A DNA stretch of 64,000 nucleotides. It comes from Paraglaciecola chathamensis S18K6. GTDB taxonomy: Bacteria; Pseudomonadota; Gammaproteobacteria; Enterobacterales; Alteromonadaceae. This document shows, piece by piece, positions 28,842 to 37,146 of the stretch. The position numbers and the translations under genes were made by a program. The notes beneath the pieces were generated by a model. That model was given only the letters and a program-made list of their open reading frames with translations, was not told where the DNA came from and ran no database searches. Position 1 is the first letter of the stretch; every line of letters starts with the position of its first letter. The DNA lies in the NCBI GenBank assembly GCA_000314955.1, contig BAEM01000053.1, positions 62,001-126,000 on the forward strand. The letters are read 5' to 3'.

Positions 28842-31800
28842 ATGTTTAGCGTTTTAAGCTTAATGGCGATTGTTGTTGGCTATCTACTGATTTTATTTTT
28901 GCTCGCGTTTTGGGGAGATAAGCGAGCAAAAGCCAATCAACAGCACCCTTATATCTACAGTCTTGCTCTAGGTGTGCACTGTACTTCTTGGGCATTTTTC
29001 GGCACGACTACACAGGCTGCACATTATGGGTGGGCATTTATTCCTACTTACATGGGTATAATCTGCGTATTTTTATTTGCTCATTCTATGCTGCGCCGCG
29101 TCGCTAATGTATGTCATCAACACAACATTAGCTCCCTCGCCGACTTTATTAGTTTACGTTACGACAAATCACACTTTCTCGCTGCCCTGGTGACGTTACT
29201 GTGCTTTATTGGCGTCGTGCCCTACATTGCACTGCAATTAGACGCCGTTACGGGTGGTATTCGGGTTGTGACGGGGGCTGATAATATATGGCCTAATAGT
29301 GTGGGCTTTTACGTGGCAATTCTAATGGCCTTGTTCGCGATATTATTTGGAACTCGGTCTTTAAACTTAACTGATAAACACCCAGGGCTGATGCTTACGG
29401 TCGCCTTTGAATCTATCGTTAAGCTGGTCGGTTTAATAATAGTGGGCCTGTTTGTTTGTTACAGTTTATTCGACGGTGTATTTGACTTATTAGGAAAAGC
29501 GCAATTAGACCCGAGAGCAAATCAAACGATTAGTGCTGATTCAGGCGTGTGGGTTTACGCGAGTCAAATGTTATTAGGCGTTTGCTCGATGTTTTGCCTG
29601 CCTCGGCAGTTTCATATCAACTTTATCGAAAACAACGGTGACAAAGAAATCACCACCGCCCGTTGGCTCTTTCCCCTTTATCTGCTGGGCATGACGCTGT
29701 TCGTTTTACCGATAGCGCTGGCTGGGCATATGCTATTTCCAGGTGGCAACATAAGCACAGACACCTATGCCCTAGCCCTCCCTGTGGCATCAGGAAATAC
29801 CTGGATTACCATCATTGCCTTTATCGGTGGCTTGGCTGCCGCAACCAGCATGATCATAGTGGCGACGCTCGCCATGGGCATAATGATATCCAATAACATC
29901 GCGACACCGTTATGGTTAACACTGCAATTACGCACACAGCAGCGCCATCGCCTAAAGCCTGCCAGCATTTTGTTAATTAGACGAGCAACCGTGCTAGTGG
30001 TGCTCGGGGTCGCCTATTTTTATCACGTCAATATCAGCCAATCTACGTCTTTGGTGCAAAGCGGCGTCATTGCGATAGCCCTCTTGTCTCAGACATTCCC
30101 GATTCTTTTACTGGGTTTATACTGGAAACGTGGCACCACCTTAGCCGCGCAATTGGCCCTAGCAAGTGGCGCACTATGTTGGGTTTACTGGTTGTTATGG
30201 CCAAGCATTACAGCCAGCTATTATTTCAACGATACTCCGACCGATATACAACTGGCTCAGGGATTTGTGTATAGCTTAGGGGTAAATATTCTGTGTTTCG
30301 TGTTGGTGTCTCTTATTCAAAACAAACGTAGCAAACCATCAACGCAAGACCCTATCACCCACAATAGTCAACCCTTTGGTCATGCGGTAAAAGTCGCAAA
30401 CTTACTCGCTATCACTGAAAAAGTGTGGGGCTCAGAACGACACCAAGCGCTACTCGACAAATTAAGCCCAGAACAACTTAGCGGTTATGCCAGCCCCAAG
30501 CTTTTAACGACGATTGAAAGTGAACTTGCAGGGCAAGTTGGCAGCGCCAGTGCGCGTATTTTACTGTCTGCTATCGGCGAGAAACGGGATGTAGAACTAT
30601 CAGAATTAGTTGAGTTGGTCGAAGAAGCCAGTCAAACGTTTCAATTCAATCATGAGCTGTTGCAATCATCAGTAGAAAATATTCAGCAAGGCATAGTCGT
30701 ACTCGACAGAGATCTTAATTTGCTGGCCTGGAATCAGCGTTATATTGAGCTTTTTAACTACCCGCGTGGCTTTGTTCAGGTTGGCATGTCGATTCACCAA
30801 TTATTAGAGTTCAATGCCAAACGAGGACTATTTGGACATAACGCTATTACCGGGCAAAGCAATATTGAAATGGAGATTGAGAAGCGCGTTGCATTTATGC
30901 AATCAGGCAGTGCTTATAAATATGTACGCCACCAAGAAAACGGCCAAGTAATTGAATTAAATGGACGCCCCTTACCCGGAGGCGGCTTTGTAACAACGTA
31001 CAGTGACATCACAGAATACATCAACATACAGCAACAACTAGAACAAGCAAAAACAGGCCTAGAAACGCGTGTGCAAGAACGCACTGAGCAACTACAAATA
31101 GCAAATATTAATCTTGAAAAAGCCCGCCGAGATGCAGAAAGCGCCAATGAAAGTAAAACCAAATTTTTGGCCGCTGCTGGGCATGACTTAATGCAACCGT
31201 TTAATGCCGCATCATTATTTGCAGCCATGCTAAAGCAAAAAGCGCCTGCAGGGGAAATGGCTGAAATGAGTGCCAACCTAGTTGACTCTCTAAGTAACGC
31301 CGAGTCGCTTTTATCGATGTTACTCGATATGACACGATTAGAGTCTGGTGTATTGAGCACGCATATACAAACCTTCCCCTTGGACAGTATATTACGACCC
31401 ATGGTCACTGAGTTTTCTGTACTCGCACAGCAAAAAAGGTTACGCATAACCTATGTAAGTACCAGCATTTCAGTAAAGTCTGATCCTAAACTACTTAGGC
31501 GTATTATCCAGAATTTGCTCTCTAATGCGATTCGCTACACCCATGAAGGGCGTATTTTAGTCGGTGTTAAACGCCAAGCTGGCACGGCGCGGATCTGCGT
31601 TATCGATACAGGCGCAGGTATTGCGAAAGACAAACAGCAAGAAATATTTTTAGAATTTCACCAGCTAGACAACAACCCAAGCGCCCAAGGTTTAGGCTTA
31701 GGATTAACCATAGTCGAGCGCATTAGCGCACTGTTAAATCACCCTGTTACCCTGCACTCCACTTTAAACAAAGGCACTTCTTTTGAGATAACAGTCCCTA

Positions 31801-32246
31801 TGGGGGCCAAGCAGATTGTTAAAGACAACACCATCAAAAAAGCAGGCAATGATGCAAGCTTACCGCTTAAACACAAACGTGTATTGATCGTCGACAATGA
31901 GCCACATATTCTCGATGCCTTGCACCGTTTATTGGTTGATTGGGGAGCAGATGTTGTTGCTGCCAAAAATACCCAAGATGCGTTAAACGCACTCAGCCAA
32001 CCTATTGATTTAATGATCCTAGATTATCAGTTAGATAATGGTGAAACAGGAATAGATGTGGCTCGAGCAATTAGACAATCGCTTGCCACTGCCAGCAACG
32101 CAAACTTACCAGGGATTTTAAACTCCGCACGTCAAGATGAAGACATACGCCAGTTAGCCATTAACGAGCAAATGCATTATTTGCCTAAACCTCTTAAGCC
32201 ACTCGCTTTGAAAAGGCTGATTAAACAACTACTTGCTGAAAAATAG
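28842..32246 (+). CDS. Symporter-like hybrid sensor histidine kinase (CbrA/CrbS type)
   Basis: This is a 1134-residue membrane kinase. Residues 1-500 form a sodium:solute-symporter-like module with about 13 helices. A PAS domain follows near residues 600-720 (NIQQGIVVLDRDLNLLAWN), then a coiled coil. The histidine box AAGHDLMQPFN gives phospho-His781. The ATPase domain shows NLLSNAIRYT, DTGAGIAKDK and GLGLGLTIVERI. The C-terminal receiver shows VLIVDNEPH and the acceptor Asp1061 in MILDYQLD. ATG 28842 is preferred over GTG 28836 because of AGG spacing. CrbS-type kinases control acetate and carbon scavenging through a separate LuxR-type regulator; one is at 50129. The kinase borders the integron. 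Confidence 0.9.
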   Translation: MFSVLSLMAIVVGYLLILFLLAFWGDKRAKANQQHPYIYSLALGVHCTSWAFFGTTTQAAHYGWAFIPTYMGIICVFLFAHSMLRRVANVCHQHNISSLADFISLRYDKSHFLAALVTLLCFIGVVPYIALQLDAVTGGIRVVTGADNIWPNSVGFYVAILMALFAILFGTRSLNLTDKHPGLMLTVAFESIVKLVGLIIVGLFVCYSLFDGVFDLLGKAQLDPRANQTISADSGVWVYASQMLLGVCSMFCLPRQFHINFIENNGDKEITTARWLFPLYLLGMTLFVLPIALAGHMLFPGGNISTDTYALALPVASGNTWITIIAFIGGLAAATSMIIVATLAMGIMISNNIATPLWLTLQLRTQQRHRLKPASILLIRRATVLVVLGVAYFYHVNISQSTSLVQSGVIAIALLSQTFPILLLGLYWKRGTTLAAQLALASGALCWVYWLLWPSITASYYFNDTPTDIQLAQGFVYSLGVNILCFVLVSLIQNKRSKPSTQDPITHNSQPFGHAVKVANLLAITEKVWGSERHQALLDKLSPEQLSGYASPKLLTTIESELAGQVGSASARILLSAIGEKRDVELSELVELVEEASQTFQFNHELLQSSVENIQQGIVVLDRDLNLLAWNQRYIELFNYPRGFVQVGMSIHQLLEFNAKRGLFGHNAITGQSNIEMEIEKRVAFMQSGSAYKYVRHQENGQVIELNGRPLPGGGFVTTYSDITEYINIQQQLEQAKTGLETRVQERTEQLQIANINLEKARRDAESANESKTKFLAAAGHDLMQPFNAASLFAAMLKQKAPAGEMAEMSANLVDSLSNAESLLSMLLDMTRLESGVLSTHIQTFPLDSILRPMVTEFSVLAQQKRLRITYVSTSISVKSDPKLLRRIIQNLLSNAIRYTHEGRILVGVKRQAGTARICVIDTGAGIAKDKQQEIFLEFHQLDNNPSAQGLGLGLTIVERISALLNHPVTLHSTLNKGTSFEITVPMGAKQIVKDNTIKKAGNDASLPLKHKRVLIVDNEPHILDALHRLLVDWGADVVAAKNTQDALNALSQPIDLMILDYQLDNGETGIDVARAIRQSLATASNANLPGILNSARQDEDIRQLAINEQMHYLPKPLKPLALKRLIKQLLAEK

Positions 32247-32288
32247 TAGTTTATGCATTAGCACCCTTGAGCAGAGTAGCTAACGTTA

Positions 32289-32420
32289 ACCACTGAGTTT
32301 GAAAAACACTTCTGCTACGCCGCAGGTGCGGAGCAAATGATGTATGCGTTCAAACGCCACACCCATCATCAACGGCTGCGAGGAATGACCAAAGCGAAAG
32401 CGTTGTTAAAGCGCGCATAA
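32289..32420 (+). pseudogene. 3' remnant of the HUH transposase gene
   Basis: These 44 codons encode TEFEKHFCYAAGAEQMM and on to LLKRA-stop. They are nearly identical to the last 44 codons of the intact transposase gene at 34129-35112. The upstream seven-eighths of the gene is missing, replaced by the flank of the sensor kinase gene. It marks a deletion between a lost transposase copy and the distal end of the integron. Confidence 0.85.
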
Positions 32421-32644
32421 GACATTGTAACTAACACATCTAATGCATCTCTTGTAACGTAGGCGTTTGCCTGAAAATTGACCTTGCGCGCCGTTTTCTC
32501 CCTCAACGCTTAATATTCCAGTAAAAACCCCTAATCATTCAGATCAAAAGTACTTCGGCGCTTATTGATGGGTATTTTCCCCTAAGCAGAATAGTTTTTT
32601 ATACGATTCTAAGGATGGCTGTCTCTGTTGGTATCTCTGTTAGT
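32421..32644. repeat. Non-coding tail of the transposase element, copy A
   Basis: About 220 bases closely similar to the sequence that follows the intact transposase gene (35113-35325). They include one full copy of the roughly 145-base tail unit beginning GCGCCGTTTTCTCCCTCAAC at 32488 and ending near CTGTTAGT at 32644. It abuts the right half of an attC site. With the remnant above it explains most of the 490-base gene-free gap after the kinase gene. Confidence 0.75.
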
Positions 32645-32687
32645 AGTCCCAGCGAACGTAGTGAGCGAGTTTATGCGCTTGTTAAAC
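32645..32687 (-). other. Truncated attC site (distal end of array)
   Basis: GTCCCAGCGAACGTAGTGAG and the boundary box GTTAAAC at 32681-32687 match the right half of the attC at 41523-41630. The left half has been replaced by the transposase-element tail. This is the last recognisable cassette boundary. Confidence 0.75.
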
Positions 32688-32738
32688 CGACAATGATAGC
32701 CTAAAATGACCTAATTAAAGACCTTTTAGGAGACCGTT

Positions 32739-32987
32739 ATGGCGGCGAGAATTTTGGCAGAAGTTGCTGCAAGTATTACTGAACTAAAAGCAAACCCTAT
32801 GAAAGTTGCGAGCAGTGCATATGGCGACCCTGTCGCTATATTGAATAGGAATGAACCCGCATTCTATTGTGTCCCGGCTGAGATTTACGAAAAAATGATG
32901 GATCGTTTGGAGGATCTGGAACTACTACAGCTTGTTAAAGAAAGGCAAGATGAAGAAAGCGTTTCGGTGAATTTGGATGACCTATAA
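32739..32987 (+). CDS. RelB/StbD-type antitoxin (Phd/YefM fold)
   Basis: This 82-residue protein follows the pattern of StbD/RelB-like antitoxins: N-terminal DNA-binding part (AARILAEVAASITELKANPM), the conserved PVAILNRNEPAFYCVP core, and an acidic C-terminal tail that would wrap the toxin. It should neutralise the downstream toxin and repress its own promoter. A good AGGAG site precedes ATG 32739. It is a cassette gene read against the array direction, as is usual for toxin-antitoxin cassettes, which have their own promoter. Confidence 0.88.
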   Translation: MAARILAEVAASITELKANPMKVASSAYGDPVAILNRNEPAFYCVPAEIYEKMMDRLEDLELLQLVKERQDEESVSVNLDDL

Positions 32988-33270
32988 ATTAGAGTTTAAG
33001 AGAAGCGCCCTAAAAGAATGGAATAAGCTAGGTAGCACTTTGCAGCAGCAACTGAAAAAGAAGTTAGCAGAGAGATTAAAAACACCACACGTAGCCCCAG
33101 ATAGAGTGTTAGGTGCCGATAATGTTTATAAAATAAAATTACGTCAATCAGGATATAGGTTGGTGTATCAGGTACTTGATGACGTAGTTGTAGTTACAGT
33201 GCTTGCAGTGGGAAAACGTGAGAGAAATGAGGCTTACAAGAAAGCATTAAAGAGACTTGATGCTGAATAA
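32977..33270 (+). CDS. RelE/StbE-type toxin
   Basis: This 97-residue basic protein has the RelE/ParE-superfamily core: FKRSALKEWNKLG, an arginine/lysine-rich middle, YKIKLRQSGYRLVYQV and VTVLAVGKRERNEAYKKA. RelE-group toxins cut mRNA in the ribosomal A site. The basic residues and the terminal tyrosine region fit that group, but activity is inferred. It overlaps the antitoxin gene by 11 bases, indicating coupled translation. Its stop codon lies directly at an attC site. Confidence 0.88.
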   Translation: MTYKLEFKRSALKEWNKLGSTLQQQLKKKLAERLKTPHVAPDRVLGADNVYKIKLRQSGYRLVYQVLDDVVVVTVLAVGKRERNEAYKKALKRLDAE

Positions 33271-33272
33271 GG

Positions 33273-33374
33273 GTTTAACGCTTTGCCAAGGGGCAAATGC
33301 GAACGTTGTTGGGCAAAGCCCAGTGAGTATTTGTCCCGCCCGTTGTTTGGGCGAACTTAGGCAACTTGTTAAGT
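33273..33374 (-). other. attC site (RDD cassette)
   Basis: Boundary boxes GTTTAAC (33273-33279) and GTTAAGT (33368-33374) enclose an imperfect palindrome with the GGGCAAAT / ATTTGTCCC arms seen also at 42965-43065. It closes the RDD protein cassette. Confidence 0.8.
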
Positions 33375-33389
33375 GCCTGTGTAAGATAC

Positions 33390-33974
33390 CTACGTTTTAG
33401 CAATATAATCATGTAAACAACGTCTCTCTTTGCCAAAAATAAAAGCAGGGTTTACAAAGCCAACAAAAAATTGTCCTACTAAAGGTATGACTGAACATAA
33501 ACTCATAGGTAGAATTCTCAACAGTAGTATTTTTTGAAGGCTAGCCTTACTTCCATCTAAATTTTCTATTCGTATAGACATCATGTTCTTACCGATCGTT
33601 TGTCCAAAGTGGTAGAGCAAATAACCTTGCAATATTAGAATCATTACTAGCCCGTAGACTAAAGCAACTACTGTGACTAACAAAGTTGGATCTTTTAAAG
33701 CTTCCATACCGAAATACATAAATAAAGGGATTGAAGCTATCATGTGAATAACAGCATCAATTAGTCCTGCCCACAGACGGTCTAGACGTGCAGCTTTTTC
33801 ACCTACATTTCTTGATTCATCTAATTGTTGATGGTCTTCTATTCCTTTCTCTTTTTCTTGAATTAGAGCATCAATTTCTTTTGCTCTTTCTGGGTACATA
33901 TCACGGTCAATCGACTTTACTGAAGAATAAAGGTCATTGAGAGAATACTGTGAAAAGTCAATTTTCGAATCCAT
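33390..33974 (-). CDS. RDD family membrane protein (cassette)
   Basis: This 194-residue protein has a soluble N-terminal third (YSLNDLYSSVKSIDRDMYPE) followed by an RDD domain: ARLDRLWAGLIDAVIHM gives the R-D-D pattern, then helices around LVTVVALVYGLVMILILQGYL (written here only as a hydrophobic span) and GQTIGKNMMSIRIENLDG. RDD proteins are small inner-membrane proteins, some implicated in Na+ or Li+ tolerance. The start is ATG 33974, which has an AAGGAGT ribosome site; an upstream in-frame start at 33995 lies in attC sequence. Confidence 0.82.
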   Translation of the reverse strand: MDSKIDFSQYSLNDLYSSVKSIDRDMYPERAKEIDALIQEKEKGIEDHQQLDESRNVGEKAARLDRLWAGLIDAVIHMIASIPLFMYFGMEALKDPTLLVTVVALVYGLVMILILQGYLLYHFGQTIGKNMMSIRIENLDGSKASLQKILLLRILPMSLCSVIPLVGQFFVGFVNPAFIFGKERRCLHDYIAKT

Positions 33975-33993
33975 GTATAGATTACTCCTTGGC

Positions 33994-34008
33994 ACTTAAC
34001 GAGGCTGT
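33994..34008 (-). other. Truncated attC site interrupted by transposase element
   Basis: The boundary box ACTTAAC (33994-34000) starts an attC whose remainder is missing. Transposase-element sequence follows almost at once, so the insertion or a later deletion removed the rest of the site. Confidence 0.55.
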
Positions 34009-34128
34009 AGAAAAAGCCGGTTTTGATTATTCACAGAATAAAAAATAAAGACACCCATGATAATAATGGTCAATTTTCAGGGCTGAACTACACTTGATTT
34101 GTGTTTTATTCTGTCAGGTAGGTTATGT

Positions 34129-35112
34129 ATGCCTCAACCTCGAAAAAGCCAAATTAGTTTAATCGATACCCCTTATTACCATTGTGTTTCCCGGTGTGTG
34201 CGGCGTTCTTTCTTGTGTAGGAAAGATAAATATTCTGGCCAGAGCTACGAGCACCGCCGAGGGTGGGTAGAAGAACGTTTGTCGTTTTTATCTACAGTAT
34301 TTGCCATCGACATTTGTGCTTATGCGATTATGAATAATCACACGCATGTGGTGCTTTGTGTGGATAAAGCCTTGGCTGATAATTGGGATAGCGATGAAGT
34401 GTTGAGGCGCTATCACAAGCTGCACAGAGGCACATTGCTGACTCAGAAATTCATGAATGGCGATACGCTGAGCCAAGGAGAGCTAATCACGTTTGATGAG
34501 ACCGTTGAAACCTATCGGCAACGTTTGTATGAAATAAGCTGGTTTATGCGTGACTTGAATGAGTATATTGCTCGCGAAGCCAATAAAGAAGACGGCTGCA
34601 CTGGCCGTTTCTGGGAAGGACGATTTAAGTCGCAAGCACTACTAGATGAGAGCGCAGTGCTAGCGTGTATGGTCTATGTGGACTTGAATCCCATTCGTGC
34701 AAAAATGGAAAAAACACCAGAAACATCAAAGCACACCAGTATCAAAAAACGCATTCACGCCGCTAAAAACAAACAACCTCAACCGAGCGTTTTAACACCC
34801 TTTGTGGGCAATCCTCGTGAGAATATGCCCCAAGGTATCCCCTACTCCCTCAAAGACTATTGTGAGCTGGTAGATACAACAGGCCGCTGTATTCGTGATG
34901 ATAAGGCAGGTCATATCGACAATACTCAAAGCTCAATTTTAGAACGACTCGGCTTAGATTCTGCTCAATGGTTAACCTTAACTACTGAGTTTGAGAAACA
35001 CTTCTGCTACGCCGCAGGTGCCGAGCAAATGATGAATGCGTTCAAACGCCACACCCATCATCAACGGCTGCGAGGAATGACCAAAGCGAAAGCGTTGTTA
35101 AAACGTGCATAA
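34129..35112 (+). CDS. HUH-type Y1 transposase (IS200/REP-associated-like)
   Basis: This 327-residue protein starts at ATG 34129 (MPQPRKSQIS), which follows AGGTAGG; an earlier in-frame start is less likely. The HUH metal site is HTH in IMNNHTHVVL (His71, His73). The probable nucleophile is Tyr146 in MRDLNEYIARE, followed by the family motif GRFWEGRFKSQALLD and YVDLNPIRAKM. A basic C-terminal extension of about 120 residues is present, as in the longer REP-associated transposases of marine gammaproteobacteria. These single-strand enzymes favour hairpin DNA, which may explain its place among attC sites. Confidence 0.85.
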   Translation: MPQPRKSQISLIDTPYYHCVSRCVRRSFLCRKDKYSGQSYEHRRGWVEERLSFLSTVFAIDICAYAIMNNHTHVVLCVDKALADNWDSDEVLRRYHKLHRGTLLTQKFMNGDTLSQGELITFDETVETYRQRLYEISWFMRDLNEYIAREANKEDGCTGRFWEGRFKSQALLDESAVLACMVYVDLNPIRAKMEKTPETSKHTSIKKRIHAAKNKQPQPSVLTPFVGNPRENMPQGIPYSLKDYCELVDTTGRCIRDDKAGHIDNTQSSILERLGLDSAQWLTLTTEFEKHFCYAAGAEQMMNAFKRHTHHQRLRGMTKAKALLKRA

Positions 35113-35522
35113 GACATTGCAACTAACACATCTAATGCATCTCTTGTAACCTAGGCGTTTGCGTAAAAATTAACCTTGTGCGCCGTTTTCTCCCTCATCG
35201 CTTAATATTCCCGTAAAAATCCCCAATCATTCAGTTCAAAAGTACTTTGACGCTTATTGAGCAGGTATTTTCCCCTAAGCAGCAGAGTTTTTTATACGAT
35301 TCTAAAGATAGCTGTCTTTGTTAGTATTATTGCAGAGTTTTTTATACGATTCTAAAGATGGCTGTCTTTGTTAGTACGCGCCGTTTTCTCCCTCAACGCT
35401 TAATATTCCAGTAAAAATCCCCAATCGTATAGATCAAAAGTACTTTGACGCTTATTGATGGGTATTTTCCCCTAAGCAGCAGAGTTTTTTATATGATTCT
35501 AAAGATGGCTGTCTCTGTTAGT
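35113..35522. repeat. Tandem repeats in the transposase-element tail
   Basis: This 410-base gene-free stretch holds repeat units: a full unit of about 146 bases at 35180-35325 (starts GCGCCGTTTTCTCCC, ends GCTGTCTTTGTTAGT), a partial unit at 35332-35376 (GCAGAGTTTTTTATACGATT to TTAGTA) and a second full unit at 35378-35522. A further copy is at 32488-32644. The units are about 90% alike. They are likely the element's terminal repeats. Confidence 0.75.
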
Positions 35523-35582
35523 CGGTGAAGCAAATAAGCTAAAATTTATAATTAACAGAAATAGAAATCCTAATGTTTTCAA
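35523..35582 (-). pseudogene. Truncated cassette gene with signal peptide
   Basis: Reading leftwards from TTG 35582, which has GGAG 7 bases before it, the frame gives a classic signal peptide (LKTLGFLFLLIINFSLFASP) and is then cut by the transposase-element tail. It is the 5' stub of a cassette whose body and most of whose attC were lost. Confidence 0.6.
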
Positions 35583-35598
35583 ATGAGTTCTCCAAAAA

Positions 35599-35714
35599 AT
35601 ATAACTTCCGCATAACGGGCAAAAATACGTAGGCTACAATACCAAGCGAAGCACAGGGAGCCTACGTATTTTTGTCCCTAGCGAGCGCAGCGAGTGTTAA
35701 TGCTTTTGTTAGGT
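35599..35714 (-). other. attC site (family 1)
   Basis: Boundary boxes ATATAAC (35599-35605, degenerate) and GTTAGGT (35708-35714) enclose long imperfect palindromic arms (TAGGCTACAATACC, GGGAGCCTACGT). The site is almost identical to those at 39177 and 43459. Confidence 0.85.
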
Positions 35715-36118
35715 AACCTTACCCAAAAATAGCAGTGAAGCACAATGTGGAAAAGACCAATAACGAATGGTGAGTAGAATAAATAAACAACCAAAGGATG
35801 ATAGCTCAGGTAAAGTGCTGATGTTGGGTCTAGTGTTCCAAGATAAATGACTGTTGCCAAAGACAACACGCCTGCAAGGAGAAAAATCAATCGTTTAAGA
35901 AACGAAATATGAAGGCCCCAGCAGAGAGACGTAAGAGCAATAAAGCCCAGAACACCACCACTACTTAGCAGTATACAAGTAGTAGCTATAAGATAGTCGC
36001 CTTCGCTTATTGCAGCGAAACCCATAAGAAAAACAAATGCGGCTAGAAAAGTAAGTATAAGAGCAGGCAACCAAGCAAATATGGTTGTGAAGCCAATTAT
36101 TAGTTCTCGGTAAAACAT
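35678..36118 (-). CDS. Cassette membrane protein, unknown
   Basis: This 146-residue protein is dominated by four or five hydrophobic helices (for example TTIFAWLPALILTFLAAFVF and FIALTSLCWGLHI). I recognise no family. The reading frame ends inside the adjacent attC, a common cassette arrangement, and starts just after the next attC boundary, so it would be read from the array promoter. Confidence 0.6.
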   Translation of the reverse strand: MFYRELIIGFTTIFAWLPALILTFLAAFVFLMGFAAISEGDYLIATTCILLSSGGVLGFIALTSLCWGLHISFLKRLIFLLAGVLSLATVIYLGTLDPTSALYLSYHPLVVYLFYSPFVIGLFHIVLHCYFWVRLPNKSINTRCAR

Positions 36119-36126
36119 CCGTGGTT

Positions 36127-36235
36127 ACCTAACTTTAAGCTAAGGGGCGCAGATACGTGGGGCATAATGGCGAAGCCGCCCCGCGTATCTGCGTCCCAGT
36201 GACCGGAGGGAGTGTACTTAAGCGTTTTGTTAGAA
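36127..36235 (-). other. attC site (family 3)
   Basis: ACCTAAC (36127-36133) and GTTAGAA (36229-36235) enclose GGGGCGCAGATACGTGGGGC and its inverse partner CCCGCGTATCTGCGTCCC. It resembles the sites at 41523 and 42010. Confidence 0.85.
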
Positions 36236-36243
36236 GTGCCATG

Positions 36244-36540
36244 CTACCAACCCTCCAAATGTGTACCAACTTCTTTACCTTTTTCGAGGTCATCCTTTGC
36301 CAGATAGCCAAACTTGTTATGCTCATTTCGCATGCTTAGCCTATGAAATGTAATGCAAAAAAGTAAATATACAAACCAGAAAAAGAACAATAACCCACTA
36401 AACAATATTGCTTTCTCTACTAAATCTAGGCCATCTCTAAAAAATACAATCGGAATTCCAATTAAGGCAACAAGCCACGAAATATGTAGAAAAGAAACTT
36501 TTGCAGCGGTCTTTAAAATAGTTGAGTTGTAATAAGACAT
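36244..36540 (-). CDS. Cassette membrane protein, 98 residues, unknown
   Basis: Two predicted helices (SFLHISWLVALIGIPIVFF and ILFSGLLFFFWFVYLLFC) are followed by a charged tail of about 30 residues (RLSMRNEHNKFGYLAKDD). No family is recognised. It begins 19 bases from the neighbouring attC boundary and is oriented with the array. Confidence 0.6.
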   Translation of the reverse strand: MSYYNSTILKTAAKVSFLHISWLVALIGIPIVFFRDGLDLVEKAILFSGLLFFFWFVYLLFCITFHRLSMRNEHNKFGYLAKDDLEKGKEVGTHLEGW

Positions 36541-36559
36541 TTGCAGATCCTTCTGGCAC

Positions 36560-36637
36560 TTCTAACGTAGAGCTTTGCGGCAATTTTGTATCCGTGAAGC
36601 GGTGGAAAAATTGTCCGACAAAAGCGAATTGATAGAA
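36560..36637 (-). other. attC site, short and divergent
   Basis: TTCTAAC (36560-36566) and GATAGAA (36631-36637) enclose GCGGCAATTTT / AAAAATTGTCCG arms. Both boundary boxes deviate from RYYYAAC and GTTRRRY, so this site may be weak or decayed. Confidence 0.6.
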
Positions 36638-36638
36638 C

Positions 36639-37130
36639 TTAGCACATCGCTTCGATCCATGTTTTGAGGTGCTCTGGTGTATCCGACTCGAACTTACCAA
36701 TTATCTCTGATGGTGGGATCGTCAGAGAACGCTTTTTAAATTTCATTTTCACAAGGACTTCGCTGCACTTTTGATTACCCAAGAAAATTACGTGCGAAAA
36801 ATAAGCGAATTTCTCGTCTGCGCAGCAAATGCTGGTTTCAACGCGGACACGCTTAAAGACGCCAACGGGCTTCATGAGCTTGATTAGCTGGGATGCGTTT
36901 ACGAAGCTAATTCCATCAGACCTCAAGCTCGATATAAGGCCGGTTTTTATTAGATAGTCCAACTGAGCTGATTCAGCTAGTTGGAAATATTTATCACTTT
37001 TCAACACGCTAATCCCGCAATCGAACGGAGTTATACGGAAGTGGCATGGCACGGTGGAAGATACGCCATATCGTTTGCCACTAAAAAATGCTGAGATTAT
37101 GGTAATCAAGTTTCTTATCAGCCCGGACAT
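36639..37130 (-). CDS. Thioesterase-like (hot-dog fold) cassette protein
   Basis: This 163-residue protein resembles acyl-CoA thioesterases of the 4HBT/THEM6-like kind: FRITPFDCGISVLKSDKYF, ESAQLDYLIKTG, a central VKMKFKKRSL strand and a predicted hot-dog pattern. FDCGISVLKSDKYF replaces the more usual metal-free DxN-type active site, so catalysis is uncertain. AGGA precedes ATG 37130. Such thioesterases occur in integron arrays; a metabolic role in releasing fatty acids is inferred. Confidence 0.65.
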   Translation of the reverse strand: MSGLIRNLITIISAFFSGKRYGVSSTVPCHFRITPFDCGISVLKSDKYFQLAESAQLDYLIKTGLISSLRSDGISFVNASQLIKLMKPVGVFKRVRVETSICCADEKFAYFSHVIFLGNQKCSEVLVKMKFKKRSLTIPPSEIIGKFESDTPEHLKTWIEAMC

Positions 37131-37146
37131 AATTTTCCTATATGAG

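Larger units (their letters stand above)
34001..35522 (+). mobile_element. HUH (Y1/RAYT-like) transposase element inside the cassette array
   Basis: The element consists of about 125 bases of leader, the transposase gene and about 410 bases of repeated non-coding tail. On its left it meets the truncated attC at 33994. On its right it runs straight into a truncated cassette gene at 35523. A partial second copy is at 32289-32644. A small GGCT / AGCC hairpin at 34003-34018 may be the left end. Exact ends cannot be set without comparison to other copies. Confidence 0.65.

Noticed and set aside
30914-31447. Long reverse open frame (177 codons) inside the sensor kinase gene
   Set aside because: It is the complement of the PAS/HisKA coding region, with a Ser/Cys-rich composition typical of shadow frames.
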